From Impatiens glandulifera (lineage: Eukaryota; Streptophyta; Magnoliopsida; Ericales; Balsaminaceae): DNA of 64,000 nt. Positions 34,625 to 46,326 of this stretch are shown in pieces; positions within the stretch are counted from its first letter, which is position 1, and each line of letters begins with the position of its first letter. The DNA lies in the NCBI RefSeq assembly GCF_907164915.1, contig NC_061863.1, forward strand, positions 12,044,376-12,108,375. The letters run 5' to 3'. The position numbers were made by a program, and so were the translations under genes. The notes below the pieces were generated by a model that saw only the letters and a program-made list of their open reading frames with translations, had not been told where the DNA came from and did not search any database.

Positions 34625-37600
34625 ATGGATCTAAGCAAATCTCCTTTCCAATGGATGTTGTAAGTTGATTTCGCGGATATTGATGAACACGCCGATGATA
34701 AAAACAAGGTTGTTCTTCAATCTTTAAGAGATTCTGGGTTAGAAGAATTTCTATCTGGTCCGTTCACCATTTATCCGGCGGCGGTGACGGAGTTTCTTGC
34801 GACGGCGACACTCACAAAAAGGAAGATCTCCGCCACAGTCAACGGGAAGAACATTCTGATCACCGAAGAGCTATTTGCTGAAGCTCTCGGTTTACCCAAC
34901 ACAGGTCTAGATCTCAAAACTGACCTAACCGCTGCAGAATCAAACGCTGTCCGGTTGGTGATATCATCTTCAGACCAGGATCTGGTGATTCACTCCAGCC
35001 AGAAGAATAAGCTAAAACCGGAGTTCAAGTGGTTGATGAACGTCATCGCCCGCTCACTTCAGGGAAGAGGAGGTAACTTCGACAACCTGACAAAACTTAA
35101 ACTCAAAATGCTGATGGCCATTGTCCGCGGTGACAAGGTGGATTGGGGATACGTTATTTTCGAAGAATTCTACCAGATGGTGATTAAGAAGGATGGTCGG
35201 GTTCAGGCCTTCGCAATGCAGATTGTGAAAATCCTTAAGTTCCTTAATGTAGAACTTGGTGAAGGAGAACCGCTCTCACTCATCAATATTCTCGACTCCG
35301 AGTCGATGATTGAGAGGCCGGAGAAAGCGGCCAAACCAAAATCCTCAAGAACAAAATCGTCCAAAGGGACCAGCTCTTCCGCTCCGGCTGAAGAAGTTCC
35401 CAAACAAAAGAAACCGAAAAGAAAGGCGGTTGAAACCGAAACCGCACAAGAACCGAAGGGGAGGAAGAAGTCATCTGCAAGGAAGAGTTCCAACATACCG
35501 GCGGACTCTGAGAAAACTCTTTCCTCGGACAATCCACCAGAAAGAACCGGGGACATCTTCCAACCCATCCCCATCAACACCGTTCGTCCCATTCTTGTTC
35601 CATCTAACTGACCAAGGCAAACCGAACCCTCGGGGAGCTAGAAAACCAAATCAGCTTCAAGGGAGGAAGCAGAGGTTAGTTTACACTCTGAAACCTCCAA
35701 ATCCCCAAGCAAACGAATTGAAGAGGTAATAGCCGATGTCGGCTTGAATACCTCAGAGGCTATTGAGGACGTAGTCCAAGACATAGCAAGAGAAACCGCA
35801 GACGATGTGTCGAGTCGTCATAAGTCAGTTGGTCAGGTTGAGATACCTGATCAAAGTGAAGTTCAACCGGTCGAAGAAACGGCCACAACCGCAAACATCA
35901 TTACACCTCCGGCTTAGGAAGGTAATTTTGAAGAACAGGAACCATCCGGTTTCGCGGGAGACAAGTCAGCTCCAGATAACCAATCGGCTCAAGATGGGCC
36001 ATCTGATTCAGCACTCATACCTGAAGGATCTATTCAGGTCAACAAAGGAAAAGGGGTCCTAGTTGAAGACTCAGTGGTGACAGGTAGAGGTACTCTGCAA
36101 ACCGGTCCTCAAACAGAAGTCATAAGGGCATTTATAGCAGAATCCTTAGAATGTGTTCTATCTCTATTATAAAGATAAATAACATAAAAGTTGTAAAAAA
36201 AATGCTTTATCAAATTCCCTATCCTTATAATTTTTTAAGGATGATGAACAGTGAATCCTTATATTTTGAGATTACTGTAGCATCCTTAAATAATAAAATA
36301 ATATATTTTCTCTTTCATGGCTAACAATAAATATTTAAATATATATGAATAAGTAATTAAGTGGTTGAGGTGGCTGAAAAATTGGTTGTTTTAATTAATA
36401 TTTAAATGATATATGGATAAAGATAAGGAAGCTGATGTAGAATAATTTATATTTTGATTCTCTAAAATATGGATATTATTATTTTATATTATTTTTAGGG
36501 ATACAAAATAGGGAAGCTGGTACAAATGCCCTAACCGGGGACGAGGTCTCTTTTACCGCAGAACAAGAAGATGAAATGTTCAAGGAACTTCTCAGGGACA
36601 TGAACAAGGGTGCCGCTGATGCAATAGCACCATACATCATGTGGGTAAAACTCCGTTGTGAAACAAAGAAATCCGATATGGCTCCAGGATTGAGCGGAAA
36701 CAAGCATTGGGACAGACTCATCAAGATGGAAGAAATGGCCCTCAAGCTAGCTCACAACGATCTCATCCAACCCGCATTCAGCAAAACCACGGTAATCCTT
36801 GAACATGCTCGGTTACAAGAAGTGGAGAATGCATTGAAAGAAGCTGAAGGGGCGACGCTGACTCCTATTGAAATGAGAATGATTGAAAGGTTCCATGCGG
36901 TGCGAGAAAGGCTCACACAAAACCTCGACCATCTTGATGCACAATGGAGAAAAGGGTGCCGAAGCCAACTCAATAACCCCGATCTACATCAAATCAAGCC
37001 ATTCTATGTGGTCGGGGAGTCATCCATAACAGCGGAGAACCTGGAACAAGATTCCTCTCAAACAGCTAAGGCTCCGGAGATCGATCAAATGAAGCAGGCG
37101 GTGGTTGATACAATTGATTCATGTCTTGGAAGTTACAAACCGCAACCGATGAGAGGATTGCAGCTGCTGAAGCTAATCTATCGAACACCATCCGGGGATC
37201 TATACAAACCGAAATCGCCAAAACCGTTCACACATCTATCAAGTCCATGATAGATGAAGCTGTGCAGACCTCCGTCAAATCCTTAATCGCAGAGTCAATC
37301 CAAACCGCAACCGCTCCACTGATAGACATGCTGCAGGCAATGGCTCTTCAAATTGGGGAGTTGTCAAAACTCCAAGTCAGCAAGACTCAAGCGCAAATCG
37401 AGTCTGATGCTGAAACCGCCAAGAGGCTGCAAGAAGAAGAAAGGAAAAGGGAACGGGTGCAGAAGGAGATTGAGGATAAAGATCATGAACTTGCCCAAAA
37501 GTGCAACGAGGAGGAACAGACAGGCATTCAGGAACCCACACCGGCTCAACCGTCCCACTCCATGAACACAAGAAACAAGAAGAAACGGAGCGCGGTTGCG

Positions 37601-37985
37601 AAGGTAATCAAGCAGGCAGAACAAAGAAGCCAAAGAACACTTGTACCGGTCGAGCTAAACGTGCAAATTGCTGCTGATGAAGAGGAAGATGATGAAGAAG
37701 AGGATATTGAAGAACTTAACCGGCGAAAGAAGAGGACGATTGAAGGTTCAACCGCAACTACAAGTTCAAGACCAATTATTGCTCCACCGACTCATCCGCC
37801 AAAACCAGTCTGTTCCGGTTTTGGATTTGGCAAAAGGACTCCGGGTTTCTCAAGCGTATGGACCGGCATTATGATTGACGTTGAAAGACGCGAAAGGGAG
37901 TGGAGGCAAGGGAAGAGGAAGAAAGAAGACGGCTTGAAAAGGAACTGGAAAAAGACCTTAACAAGGGGGGACCATCCAAACCTTA
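34625..37985 (+). pseudogene. ORF X3, element A: long paralogue with coiled-coil tail, broken
   Basis: Starts ATGGATCTAAGC but has TAA at codon 13, where element B has CAG. The X-domain then continues in frame (VNGKNILITEELFAEALGLPNTG near 34840-34910, VDWGYVIFEEF near 35140), followed by a Lys/Ser/Pro-rich linker, a frameshift near 35610 and the 406-bp MITE at 36126. A conserved helical region follows (YIMWVKLRCETKKSDM near 36640) and a second frameshift near 37140. The end is a strong coiled coil (EEERKRERVQKEIEDKDHELAQ near 37435-37500), an acidic patch and a tail ending GGPSKP at 37985. It is the largest of the three extra ORFs, roughly 1,000 codons without the MITE. Confidence 0.75.
36126..36531. 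mobile_element. Harbinger/Tourist-like MITE inside X3
   Basis: The 406-bp insert has imperfect terminal inverted repeats (GGGCATTTATAGCAGAATCC against GGGCATTTGTACCAGCTTCC on the other strand). It is flanked by TAA on both sides (36123-36125 and 36532-36534), the target type of PIF/Harbinger elements. It is AT-rich inside and non-coding. X3 of element B has no insertion at this place. Confidence 0.85.
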
Positions 37986-38125
37986 GTCTTTTTCTTTCTT
38001 TCATTCAAAACAATTTTATGTTTATCTATGCTTCAGAACTTGGTTATTTTATCATATTTCTCTATGTTAGTTTCCACATACCTTTTTAAAAAAAAAAATC
38101 AAACACACATTTTTGAAACAATTTT

Positions 38126-38392
38126 TAATAATCAAATCGCTAAAGTTAATTTTCAAACCGGCAACACATTACAAGTTTTGAATATTTATTCTAAATAATC
38201 AAAAAGGGAGAAATTGATAGAAAAATTAAGAAAGTTAATTTTCAAACCGGCCACACATTACGAGTTTTGAATATTTATTCTAAATAATCAAAAAGGGAGA
38301 AATTGATAGAAAAATTAAGAAAGTTAATTTTCAAACCGGTCACACATTACAAGTTTTGAATATTTATTCTAAATAATCAAAAAGGGAGAAAT
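38126..38392 (+). repeat. Three tandem polypurine/LTR-edge repeats, unit 89 bp
   Basis: AAAAAGGGAGAAATTGATAGAAAAATTAAG occurs at 38202, 38291 and 38380 (approximate starts), so the TG of the LTR edge appears at 38215, 38304 and 38393. Each unit holds the polypurine tract plus the first ~25 bp of the LTR. Only the last is the true LTR start. Multiple polypurine tracts are a known Sirevirus trait; inclusion of the LTR edge in each unit is what I see here. Confidence 0.85.
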
Positions 38393-39198
38393 TGATAGAA
38401 AAATTAAGTAAAGTTAATTTTCGGAACCGACCAGACAAACTAAACAGCTGTTAACTTTCATGTGTAAGTACAGATCAAAGCGTATGAACCGGTTGGGGCA
38501 TCGTAAACCGGTTGCTAAAATACTTCAAAGAAACCTGTCCAAGTGATCAAGCTAAAGATCAGAGGAACCGGTTCTCACTCTCTTAAGCGACCGATCAACA
38601 AAGACAAAAGCTCACATACCAGACGGAACATTCTGCACAAGAAACAAAACCGGAAAATTCAAAAGAGTGACGTAGCATGACGAAAGAAACGTGTCTTGAA
38701 AGAATAAAAGAAGATCGGATCCGATCGGAAGCATGCGAGGAAAGCAATGATGATTTATTGATCTGAAGTTGACAATCTAAAGTGCATGTCCAACACGTGT
38801 CCAAATCTGAAAACCGATTATGTCATCTTTCACTCAGAGTTGCCTGCATGACCGCCAAGTGTTGAGGAAGATGAAGCGTGCAAGCAACCTCTCTGCACCG
38901 GCGTGATAATGATCAACCAATCCAGAAGAGAGAGAAGAAAAGTGACCGTTATCTCTTCTCAGCTATAAAAGGAAGATGAAACGTCTTCATTTAATGCAAG
39001 TTACAGATTACGAAAAACAAATCATAAAAGCATTAAGTTAGAGAGATAAACTCCTATATTCAAAACCGGTGTGTCTAAAACCGGAAGCTTTCTGTATCGT
39101 GTTGTGTTGAGTTATTGTATTACATCAAAGTGTGAGTTGGTGTAACCGACGAGTAGCGAGTTGGGCTCGACCGACAGTGTTGTTGTAACTATAAAAGT
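38393..39198 (+). repeat. 3' LTR of element A, left part (806 bp)
   Basis: Matches 25173 onwards and stops after AAAGT (39194-39198), where the level 2 array starts. The remaining 399 bp are at 56123-56521. Confidence 0.92.
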
Positions 39199-40458
39199 TG
39201 ATAGAAAAATTAAGTAGATTAATTTTTGGAACCGGCCAGACAAACTAAACAGAAGTTAAACTTCATGTGCAGGTACTAAACAAACCGGAACCGGAAATCT
39301 GGTGTCAAGAACTGGTTACTACAACTTCAAAGAAACCGGCTTCAAGTGATCAAGCCGAAGGATCACAGGAACCGGCATCTCTATCTCAAGCAACCGGTTA
39401 ACGAAGAACAAAAGATCACACTCCAGCCGGATCGTAATGTACAAGACACAGAAACCGGAAAGTACAGATCAAGAGTCAGAAGTTTCAAATCTCAAGAGTG
39501 ACGTACCATGACGGAAGAAACGTGTATCGAAAGAATAAAAGAAGATCGGATCCGATCAGAAGCATGGGAGGAAAGCAATGATGCCTTGGTGATCCGATGC
39601 TGACGACCGGAAGCGGATGTTCAACACGTGTATCAATCTGAAATCCGGCTATGTCATCATCTGCTCAGAGTCACCTGCATGAATGTCAGGTGTTGAGGAA
39701 GATGAAACGTGCAAGCAACCCTTCTGCAAATAGGCGTGATGATGATCAACCAATCCAGAAGAGAGAGAAGAAAGTAGCCGTTAGCTATTTTCAGCTATAA
39801 AAGGAAGTCGAAACGTCCTCATTCAATGCAGTTCGGTACTTGCAGTTGTAAGCATCATAAAGTCAAAAAGTCATAAAGCATTAAATTCTAGAGAGATAAA
39901 GTCTTATATTCTAAAATCGGTTTGCCTAAAACCGGAAGTCATTTGTGTGATATTGTGTTGAGTTGTTGTATTACATCAAAGTGTGAGTTTGGTGTAACCG
40001 GCGAGTAGCGAAGTTGGGCTCGACCGGAAGTATAAATTGTAACTCTAAAGAGTTAGTGGAGATCCTTCTCATAACCTGAGAAGAAGGGGTGACGTAGGAG
40101 GGTTTGCTCCGAACATCCATAAACAAATTCTCTTGTCGTGTGTTCTTTCATCTCGCTTTCATTTCCCGCTGTCTTACCGTAAACCGCAAACCAATCATAC
40201 TCCCAAAACCGATCACTCACTCTCGTTAAACATCCTCCTTCTTAAACATCATCTAAAGTCGCAAACGTTGCTTCAACCTGAAACAGACACTTCCGCCCTT
40301 GAACACCGGTTCAAGAGTCTGTGACAGGTTGTGTAGTGCTGAGAAAGGTTTTAGTCTTTAACCGGACTATCACCAAGTTGTGTGTTGTTGTAAGAGGCCA
40401 CCCTTACTAGAAACCGGAAAAACACCCCGGTCCTCCAAGGGCGTCCCCGATCCTAACA
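39199..40458 (+). repeat. First subfamily II LTR
   Basis: TGATAGAAAAATTAAGTAG...GATCCTAACA, 1260 bp. TATA box CTATAAAAGG at about 39795-39804. The primer-binding site TGGTATCAGAGC follows at 40461-40472. Confidence 0.93.
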
Positions 40459-40460
40459 AG

Positions 40461-40472
40461 TGGTATCAGAGC
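40461..40472 (+). other. Primer-binding site of element B
   Basis: TGGTATCAGAGC, the standard initiator-Met tRNA primer site of plant copia elements, lies 2 bp after the LTR. Confidence 0.9.
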
Positions 40473-40499
40473 GAGGTTCTTAGCACTCAAGCAACCAAA

Positions 40500-42359
40500 A
40501 TGGTGGGAAGCATGACTCACAGCGACAAGCCGCCAATGCTAAACAGCGAAGCATTTAGCAGTTGGAAGAAGCAGATGTATCTACATCTGATAACATTGGA
40601 TGATGAGATGAGTCGAGTCCTGAAAGAAGGACCGATCAAGATTAACAAGGAGGAAAGCCAGTGGACAAGTGAAGATCGGAGAAGAAGCAACCTGGACAAC
40701 CATTGCATGAGGCACATCTATAAAGCCATAGATAACAACACTTTGAACAAAATATCAGAGTGCGAAAATGCAAAGGAAGCCTGGGAAACGATTATCCAGA
40801 TCCACGAGGGAAACGAAAGAACCAAGGAGAATAAAATCTTGGTGGCTACACAGAAGTATGAAAACATAAGGATGAAACCGGGAGAAAATATGAAAGAATT
40901 TAGCAACCGGTTCACCAGCGTAGTAAGCGAGTTTCAGACACTCGGAAAGAAGTATGACAACCGAGAAGTGATTATTAAAGCTCTAAGATCACTACCAAGC
41001 ACGTGGGATATCAAGACCATGGTGATGAGGGAGTCCAGCACCCTTGGGCAGATGAAGTTGCATGATGTGTTTGAGGACCTGAAAGCCTACGAATTCGAGA
41101 TCAATTCTCGGATTGAAGATGAAACATCTACATCAACCGCAACAAGAGCTTTAGTCACATCGGTGGAACCGGCGGCTCCAGTATCAACCGCACCGGCTCC
41201 AGTCAAAAACACCGATCAAATTACCGACGATGTGATGGCGATGCTAGCCCAGAAATTCGGGAAATTCATGAAGAAGAGCCAGCCACCATCTAATAATGAT
41301 TTTAATTATAATTATGTAGATAAATCAAACAAAAGATGCTATAACTGTGATGGTTTTGGACATTTCAGGTCAGAGTGTAGAAAACCAAGAAGAGATGATA
41401 GAAAACCGGAAGGAAATTATCAAGGGAATAATTATCAAGGCAGCCGGTATCAGGGTAATAACTATCAAGGAAACAACTATCGGGGAAAAAACAATAACCA
41501 ACGAAACGACTACCGAAGAAATGATGATCAACATGCTAATGAAGGAAAGGAGATCCAAAAGGCTCTCATTGCATCAGACGGTGGAAGCGAATGGGCATAT
41601 TCCGACAATGAAGATGGTGAAGAGAAAGTAACATGCTTCATGGCAAACGACGAAGAGGTATTTGATTTTTCTTCTGATGAATTTACTAAAGAAGATCTAG
41701 TTTCTGCACTCAACCAAATGGTTGCTGAGTTCAGAAATATATCTGCGTATATGCCAACACCTGTAGAAACTAAAAACGAACAAATAAATGATGAAAATGA
41801 TAAAATATATGAGATCAAAACACATGAACCGGATGAACTATTCTCGGATGATGAGGAGACAGTTCAACCGGGAATGGAAACTGATGAACGAGCGATGTAC
41901 GTTACGGCTGCGTGGGAGAGGTCACGTCAAGCAGTGAAACAAATGTGTAACTATAAACGACATCCGAAATGTAGATATGGTATCGACTATGATCCAAGTA
42001 AACAAAATGAAACGAAACAATCTAACGGGATGAAACTAACGAAAAATAATCTTCCATTTATTAAATTTGTCAAAAGCTCACAAACCGAAAATGACCTAAA
42101 ACCGGAAGAAACGCTTAAGTATGTAGGTCCTAACAAATCTGAAAAATGGCTTCATCCTGAGAGAAGGAAAGCCAACCGGAAACCAAACAAAAATAAAAAT
42201 AATAAAAACCGACATCAAAGAAGTCCATCACCACACAAGGCATTCTTGAGCAACGGCCAAGAAGTTAAGCCAAATATTATCAAAACCGCAACCGGGAAAG
42301 TGATCCGACTAATTCAAGTCTGGATCCCAAAGGGACTAATCAACCATGGACCCAACTAA
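40500..42359 (+). CDS. Gag of element B (Sirevirus-type), intact
   Basis: 619 residues from ATGGTGGGAAGC, the first ATG after the primer site. The frame is open further upstream into the LTR but those codons are not gag. The gag domain contains FSSWKKQMYLHL near residue 20 and AWETIIQIHEGNERTKENK near 95-115. A CCHC knuckle CYNCDGFGHFRSEC lies near residues 280-293, then NYQGN repeats (about 303-330), an Asn/Arg-rich stretch, an acidic Ser-rich region and a basic tail. Such a long gag C-terminal extension is usual in Sireviruses. The stop TAA at 42357 overlaps the pol ATG at 42346 in the +1 frame. Confidence 0.9.
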   Translation: MVGSMTHSDKPPMLNSEAFSSWKKQMYLHLITLDDEMSRVLKEGPIKINKEESQWTSEDRRRSNLDNHCMRHIYKAIDNNTLNKISECENAKEAWETIIQIHEGNERTKENKILVATQKYENIRMKPGENMKEFSNRFTSVVSEFQTLGKKYDNREVIIKALRSLPSTWDIKTMVMRESSTLGQMKLHDVFEDLKAYEFEINSRIEDETSTSTATRALVTSVEPAAPVSTAPAPVKNTDQITDDVMAMLAQKFGKFMKKSQPPSNNDFNYNYVDKSNKRCYNCDGFGHFRSECRKPRRDDRKPEGNYQGNNYQGSRYQGNNYQGNNYRGKNNNQRNDYRRNDDQHANEGKEIQKALIASDGGSEWAYSDNEDGEEKVTCFMANDEEVFDFSSDEFTKEDLVSALNQMVAEFRNISAYMPTPVETKNEQINDENDKIYEIKTHEPDELFSDDEETVQPGMETDERAMYVTAAWERSRQAVKQMCNYKRHPKCRYGIDYDPSKQNETKQSNGMKLTKNNLPFIKFVKSSQTENDLKPEETLKYVGPNKSEKWLHPERRKANRKPNKNKNNKNRHQRSPSPHKAFLSNGQEVKPNIIKTATGKVIRLIQVWIPKGLINHGPN

Positions 42360-45300
42360 ATGTGGGTACCAAAAAGTTGTAAATAATTGTTTGCTGCAGG
42401 TTAGGAGGAGCAATCGGTTGAGGAATTCTGAATGGTACTTGGACAGCGGATGCTCAAGACACATGACCGGAAACAAGGAGCTACTAACCGACATCAAGTA
42501 CGAAACCGGAGCACTCATCACATTCGGGGATAACTCAAAAGGTAAAACCGTGGGCAAGGGTAAGATTGTCCATGGTGAACTATCCATAAATAATGTGTTA
42601 TTAGTAGAAAAACTAAGTTTTAATCTATTAAGCATAAGCCAAATGTGTGATGTGGGCTATAAGGTTGAATTTCATAAAAACTCATGTTTAGTCAAAAATC
42701 AAAATGATGACACTTTGTTAACCGGTAACCGGATAGGAAACATTTACAAAGTAAACTGGAAAACTGATTTCGAAAAACCTGTGTGTATGATAGCCGGAAA
42801 TGATCCAAACTGGCTTTGGCATAAACGGTTAAATCACTTGAATTTCAAAACGATTAACTTTATTTGTTCAAAGGAATTGGTTCATGGCTTTCCAAATGTT
42901 AAATTTTCAAAAGATAAAGTATGTGCTGCATGTCAAATGGGAAAACAAGTGAAATCATCTTTTAAAAGTAAAGGAAATTATCAATCTGAAAGATGTTTAG
43001 AACTGTTACACATGGACTTGTTCGGTCCGGTTAGAATAACGAGTTTAGGAGGCATGCATTATACTATGGTAGTTATTGATGATTACTCCAAATTTACTTG
43101 GGTTACTTTCCTAGCTTCTAAGAATCAAGCCACTTCAAACCTGATTAAACTGATTTTGAGGATACAAAACGAAAAATCTATTCGAGTAAACAAAATTAGA
43201 AGTGATAGAGGAACTGAGTTTATTAACAGTAATTTAACTACTTTTCTTGACGATTCCGGTATTAGGCACGAGTTGTCTAGTGCCAGAACTCCTCAACAAA
43301 ACGGCCTGGCTGAGAGAAGAAACCGAACTCTCAAGGAAGCCGCAAGGTCAATGATAGCCGATTCGGGTATCGCTCAAAAGTTTTGGGCTGAAGCTATCAA
43401 CACCGCTTGTTATACACAAAATCGATCTCTAGTGACTAAACGGTTCTCAAAAACTCCTTTTGAAATTTATTTTGATAAAATTCCAAATGTACGGTATTTT
43501 CGAATTTTTGGTAGTAAATGCTTTGTTCATAATAACGGCAAGAAATATTTAACCGCGTTTGATGCTAAATCCGATGAGGGAATAATGTTGGGATATTCAG
43601 CTGTGAGTAAAGCATACCGAGTATACAATACTAGGACTTTAACAGTTGAAGAAACCGCACATGTTGTTTTCGATGAATCGGTTGAGCGAAACACTGCATT
43701 ACCCTTCGACCTTCACAACAGAATGGAAAACTTCAATATCTATTCTGATGATGAAGACGAGGTTCCGGTTTTTAGGCGCTTTGTCAAGGACCAAGCGGTT
43801 GATGTTGAAATTCAATCTGATCAAGCTGCTTTACCGCAGAAAGTTGACGCTTCAGTTTCTACTGAAGAAATCGGTCGGTCTGACTCTGTTCAACCTACCC
43901 ATCAGTCTAACCATGATCAGCCAGCCGAAAGCTTGGTAGACACGTCTCGGATTAACCTCAGAAGGAACAAAAATCATCCTCTTGAACTAGTAATAGGTAA
44001 CATATCCTCACCCGTCCGAACTAGGCAACAAAATTTGGATCACTATGGAAACTCTGCTTTCATATCACAAATTGAGCCGAAAAAGGTGGATGAAGCATTG
44101 TCAGATCCAGATTGGATCTTGGCAATGCAAGAGGAATTAAACGAGTTTGAGAGAAATAAAGTCTAGTACCTAGTTCCTAGACCGAAAAATAAACCGGTTA
44201 TAGGCACGCGATGGGTATTCAGAAATAAACTCAATGAAGACGGTTTAGTTACGAGGAACAAAGCCCGGTTAGTGGCTCAAGGCTATAAGCAGGAAGAAGG
44301 CATTGATTTTGAAGAATCATTCGCCCCTGTGGCTAGGCTTGAAGCCATTAGAATATTTTTAGCATATGCAGCTTTCAAAAAGTTTAAAGTTTATCAAATG
44401 GATGTAAAAAGCGCTTTTCTAAATGGTAAAGTAAATGAAGAGGTGTATGTTAATCAACCTCCAGGTTTTAAAAATCCAGAACATGAAAATCACGTTTACC
44501 GGCTGAATAAGGCCCTTTACGGTTTGAAACAAGCTCCAAGAGCTTGGTATGATACTTTGACTCAATTTCTATTTGATCACAAATTTACAATCGGTTCAGT
44601 AGACAAAACCTTATTTAAATTTGAAAGAAAGGAACAAATTTTACTTGTTCAAATTTATGTTGATGATATCATATTCGGGTCAACCGATCCAAAGCTATGC
44701 GACAAATTTTCGAAAATGATGACTGATAGATTTCAAATGAGTATGATGGGGGAAATGAGTTTCTTTCTAGGACTTCAGGTTAAGCAGATGGAAGCCGGAA
44801 TATTTATAAGCCAACCGAAGTATACAGCCGAACTGCTGAAGAGATTTGGGATGGATACTTATGCCGAAGCGGCTACGCCAATGAGTCCTTCCGTGAAGCT
44901 GGACAAAGATGATGATGGTCAAGCCGTTGACATCACAGCATATCGAGGAATGATCGGATCGTTGCTGTATCTCACGGCAAGCCGACCTGATATCCTGTTT
45001 GCGGTTGGAGTGTGCGGAAGGTTTCAAGCAAATCCAAAGCAATCTCATTATACGGCGGCTAAGAGAATCTTGAAATATCTGAAGGGAACTCAAGAAGTGG
45101 GACTCTGGTATCCAAAAGATTCGAGCTTCAATCTAATAAGTTACTCAGATGCCGATTACGCGGGATGCAAAATCGACCGAAAGAGTACAAGTGGAACCTG
45201 TCAGTTTCTGGGTGACCGGCTAGTTACCTGGAGCAGCAAGAAACAAACGTCCGTTGCAACGTCAACCGCAGAGGCGGAGTACTTAGCGGCTGGAAGCTGC

Positions 45301-45609
45301 TGTGCACAACTCCTCTGGATTCAACAGCAACTCAGGGACTTCGGAATAGAAGCAAAGGAGTCTCCAATCTTCTGTGACAACACCAGCGCCATAGCGATCA
45401 CGTACAATCCAGTGTTGCACTCAAGAACGAAGCATATCGACATTCGACATCATTTCATCCGGGAGCATGTTCAGGAGAAACACATCCGGCTGGAATATGT
45501 GTCGACCGAGCAACAAGTAGCGGACATCTTCACGAAACCGCTACAGGAAGCTAAGTTTTCACATTTTCGAAATATTTTGGGCCTTACTAATTTAAATCAA
45601 TTGATATAA
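42346..45609 (+). pseudogene. Pol of element B, one amber codon from intact
   Basis: 1087 codons with a single in-frame TAG at 44164, where element A has TGG. Protease motif LDSGCSRHMTG near residue 31; integrase HHCC near 160-195 and catalytic D, D, E (MDLFGPV, RSDRGTEF near 285, GLAERRNR near 322); RT with [12 protein letters not shown] near 770; RNase H with [17 protein letters not shown] near 935 and [11 protein letters not shown]. The amber codon separates protease-integrase from RT-RNase H. It could be a disabling mutation or rarely read through; element A does not share it, so I take it as a mutation. Confidence 0.92.
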
Positions 45610-46226
45610 TCATGATGCATGCCTGTATACAAAACCGGGATATGTGTTCAGGGAGAAGCTAAGGCTTCTCAAACCATATTCAAATAGGCCATTAATGAAA
45701 TCAAACATACTAACCGGGAGGAAGTCTCCAGTTATACCCGATTATCTCATTATCTTCAAATCAAATGTATGTTTACTTAACGGTTGAAGTAACCAGGTTG
45801 AAGTGGATAAAACAAATCCAAAGTTGAACAACTGTTGATATTAATCAACTTTTCTTCATAAACGTAAATATCCTACTAAAACCGGTCATGGAAAACCGCT
45901 CAATACATATGCACTCTGGTCTGATGAAATGAACTTTTCCGGTTAACATGAAATGACTGACCGAGTTTTCGTGCATGCTTTGATAAATGAAGCCTGTGAT
46001 TAACTAAAAACAAGTCTACCTCAATCGAGATGACGACATGTGTCCATCATCAAGAGAGGGAGGCTTACATCTTGTCAATAGATACTTTTCATCATTGCTA
46101 TCTTAGTAATTATTAGATTTACCTTGGAAATAACCATTAGTTACTTCAACAAGTTAAGTCTATTTAATAGGCAATGACATCATCAGGCATGCTTAACTTC
46201 ATTTAATACCAAGCCGAATCCACGGG

Positions 46227-46237
46227 CTATATAAACC
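46227..46237 (+). promoter_or_regulatory. TATA box ahead of ORF X1, element B
   Basis: CTATATAAACC, 90 bp before the ATG and identical to the element A site at 32149-32159. Confidence 0.65.
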
Positions 46238-46326
46238 ATGCTTAATCCTTTGCAAAAACATCACAAGCTCACTATTCACAAGCCTAACTCTTGAGATAAA
46301 ATCATCTTTCTCTCTCACAAACAAAC

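Noticed and set aside
31541..38000. X1-X3 as classical env-like glycoproteins
   Set aside because: I see no signal peptide, transmembrane segment or furin-type site in any of them, so I did not call them env.
40380..40499. In-frame extension of gag upstream of 40500 (and at 53127 before 53247)
   Set aside because: These codons lie in the LTR and across the primer-binding site. The gag homology and the first ATG after the primer site start at 40500 and 53247.
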